Shown: in pieces, positions 54,301 through 57,300 of the stretch
How the letters are laid out: the number at the start of each line of letters is the position of its first letter
Position numbering within the stretch: position 1 is the stretch's first letter
Source of the DNA: Axinella damicornis
Taxonomy: Eukaryota > Porifera > Demospongiae > Axinellida > Axinellidae
Length of the DNA: 64,000 nucleotides
NCBI GenBank assembly: GCA_963931865.1
Contig: OZ007514.1
Coordinates: forward strand, 7,666,646-7,730,645
Reading direction: 5' to 3'
Made by a program: the position numbers and the translations under genes
Notes under the pieces: model-generated
What the model was told of the DNA's origin: nothing
Databases searched by the model: none
The model's input: only the letters and a program-made list of their open reading frames with translations

Positions 54301-57300
54301 TGTTTTGTGTGTCTGTTTGTCTTTCTGTTTGTCCAAGAAACTTATCTGCCAACTGGTGCTAGTAAACGTAGAACTAAAGGCACTAGTGGTACAAGTGGGA
54401 TGCATACATGGATTTAAAACTGGCGTTTTTCCTAGTTAGGAAGCTAGAGCGCTGATGTCTGCCATTTTGTCCAACATGCAATTTTCCGTGCTTTAGGCAT
54501 ACTTGTGTGCATGCGTTGTATGGACTTTGCACATGGTCCTGCGGTTTATTCTTCCAACGTCCACCATCGGACGTACGACGTTGCTGGGTTCTGGAGAGCT
54601 GTGCTAGAATCTGTTGGTCGGTATCTACTGCCGCCTGTGGCTGACAATGGAGTCTGTAAGGTCTATGCGTCTGAGAAAGACATGTCCAAAGTGTGGTGCA
54701 GTAGTGCATGTGAAGAGGGCGGTTTGTGAATGTGGCCATGCCTTTGCGTGTAAAAGGAGGGCACGTTGCAGTGATGATCGTGTGCCTAAGAAAGCTACCA
54801 AATGTAGAAGAGCCTTTGAGTGTGAAGAAGTGATGGAACAGAGGAGTGAAGAAGACAGTCTGTAAAGCAAGAGAAAGATTGTGTGAAACGTGTGAACAGA
54901 CTTGACTGAGACTAGTGCAAGAGAGAACGTGCATGGCGAGCATGTGGCGAGCATGAGAGCCTCTGAAACGTGTCAGACCACTAACACCACATTACTACCA
55001 AAAATATATATCATGCCTTCTATGCAGACAAACACATACGAATAACTCTTCTGGAGTTCTACTTCCCATTGAATTCCAAACTAAAATACGTGCATGGGCG
55101 CAATCTTTGATAGAAATATCATACATCCTTTGACCACGAATGCAGAAGGCGCAAACCAACATCTCATGCATCCATGGTTATCCGATTATTGGGTGGTGAA
55201 GTATGCTGTATGTACTGTTATAATTATGGTTTGCTGCAAGTTTAAATTTGAAGTGCTAAACTGGTGCATATGACCATTTTATGTTCGTTTTATTGTGCTC
55301 ACTAAACAGATTTCAATACCTGATATCTCGATTTTACCTCCAATATATTGGTGAAGGTTACGGGTTCCCTGCCCGTGGATACGCACACCGTGTATTTAAT
55401 TAAGCTCTATTTCATTTTTTTGTGTCAACAAAAATAAGGCTGTGTAATCCGACCTGGACTTGGAAGACAGTATTGAAATAGGCGCAAACACTATAGAAAG
55501 GGTCGGATGAAGCGTTTTTGTAAATTCTGATGACGGTTCGGAAGTTATAGCTACGACACTGTATTAACTTAACTTAAGAGGGGAGTCAAGATGGTGCTTA
55601 TTCTTCACACTCAAGGGTCGTTCTTTCGAGGACTGCTCAACGTAGCCACAAAACGCTTACGTCCCGCCCTAGTGCTTCCTATGACGTGTCTCTCAGTAGT
55701 AGAATCGTGTTGCTCGCGGTCTTCGCACAGGAGATTTTTGCCGAATAGTTTGTTGGAGTTGATTTAACCAGCGTACAACAGCTACAGTGTGAACTAACTG
55801 CAATGATGATTAGTCTTCATGTTGACTACCCTTCCTGCTTTGTGTCGAGTAAGTTTGATTTCACTAGCTTAATTTTTGTGGGTGAAAAATGGGGTTGAAC
55901 GAATTGTCTGGCCACGCCCACCGCACGGGGATCCCGTAACCGATCTCTACATCGATCAATTAGCAGCCATGTCCAAGTTCGCCATCAAAGGCTTGGAGCC
56001 ATTGTTCATTCATTATTTGTCATTGTTTGTGTCGTTATCCTACCCTAACCCTAACCCTGACCCATTGTCCTTTCATTATGGCTCCCCTAAACCCAACCTC
56101 CTTGATGGCAAACTTGGACACTAGGACAGCTCAATTAGTATTATTGGTTATTAGTTACAGCTCTAAAGCAGGTACAATGTGTTCATTCCGCCCTTCCTTC
56201 ACACATACCTGACCCTTTCATTAACACACAATTCACACAGAGTTCAATCAGCTTGGAACTCTCAGTAATGATTCGGGAGATGGTGACACCCTTGGCCCTT
56301 TGCCTCATGGCAACATGTGGGGGTCCTCTGATGGGGAGTTCTCTGTGCCATACGACTACTACTCTGGTAGGGTGGCACCACTTTCCACCTCAAGCAAGTC
56401 AAACTCACCATCTCCTGGTAAGCACCTGTATTGGTCTAGTGTTTGATTGCCCTCCTGCATAGAATAAAGAAAGTGATACATGATCAGTCATCCTATATAA
56501 TTGGACATCCTGGCGAGGAAGACTTGCAATACCAGAAATGGGTGTGACCTTCTATTGATAGTGTCGATCCATCTCACTTTCCATTCTAAGTTAGTATGTC
56601 AAGAATAATTTCAGACCCTGTTTGGAAAATTGTTGAAAATGCTTCTACTCAACGCTAAGCATCATTGCTGTACCGAGTGGGATCAGGAAAAGCATCTCGG
56701 TCTCAGGAGACATACAAGCACCATTTTGCCACTGAGGACCTCTGATACCATGTCAAAAGATCCAGCTATGTTCGGAAAATTGTCGGACACCGCTCCGTCT
56801 TGTATCTCTGAAGCAGCAGATTTTACGCAATATCAAGGAGCGGCAAGACCCTTCTGCTGACGCCTGAGTTTCATTGCCATAGCTATCTCAGGCAATTAGT
56901 GGTGTTGTGGACACCTCCGGTGGCAGTTTTGTAGGGCAAGACTAATTCCAGAGCCATAGAATAGCGAAACACCGAAGTTGGAGCACACAGTGAGTCGATT
57001 CTCTTGAGACTCACTCCCACTTTTGTAATGTGTGTCTTCCCCACCACCTCAACCAATTATCTGATTATTAACCTCGCCCATGCGGGGGCGAGGTTCTAGT
57101 ACTCATTGTGTGTGTGTGTCTGTCTGTGTGTGTGTGTGTCTGTCTGTCTGTTACCGTTCTAGCGGGTGCTGCGGGTACTTGACGAGCGAGACCAAGGTAT
57201 CAAAAGAAAGCGCTCGATGTAAGGAGCTAAATTAACATAGCAATTTGGATAAAAATGTTTAGTTCGAGAGTTATGACAGTTTTTAGCTCACCGCGAAAAC

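Noticed and set aside
56041..56062. CCCTAACCCTAACCC as an internal telomere tract
   Set aside because: Only about two and a half units, inside an intron; chance or trivial.
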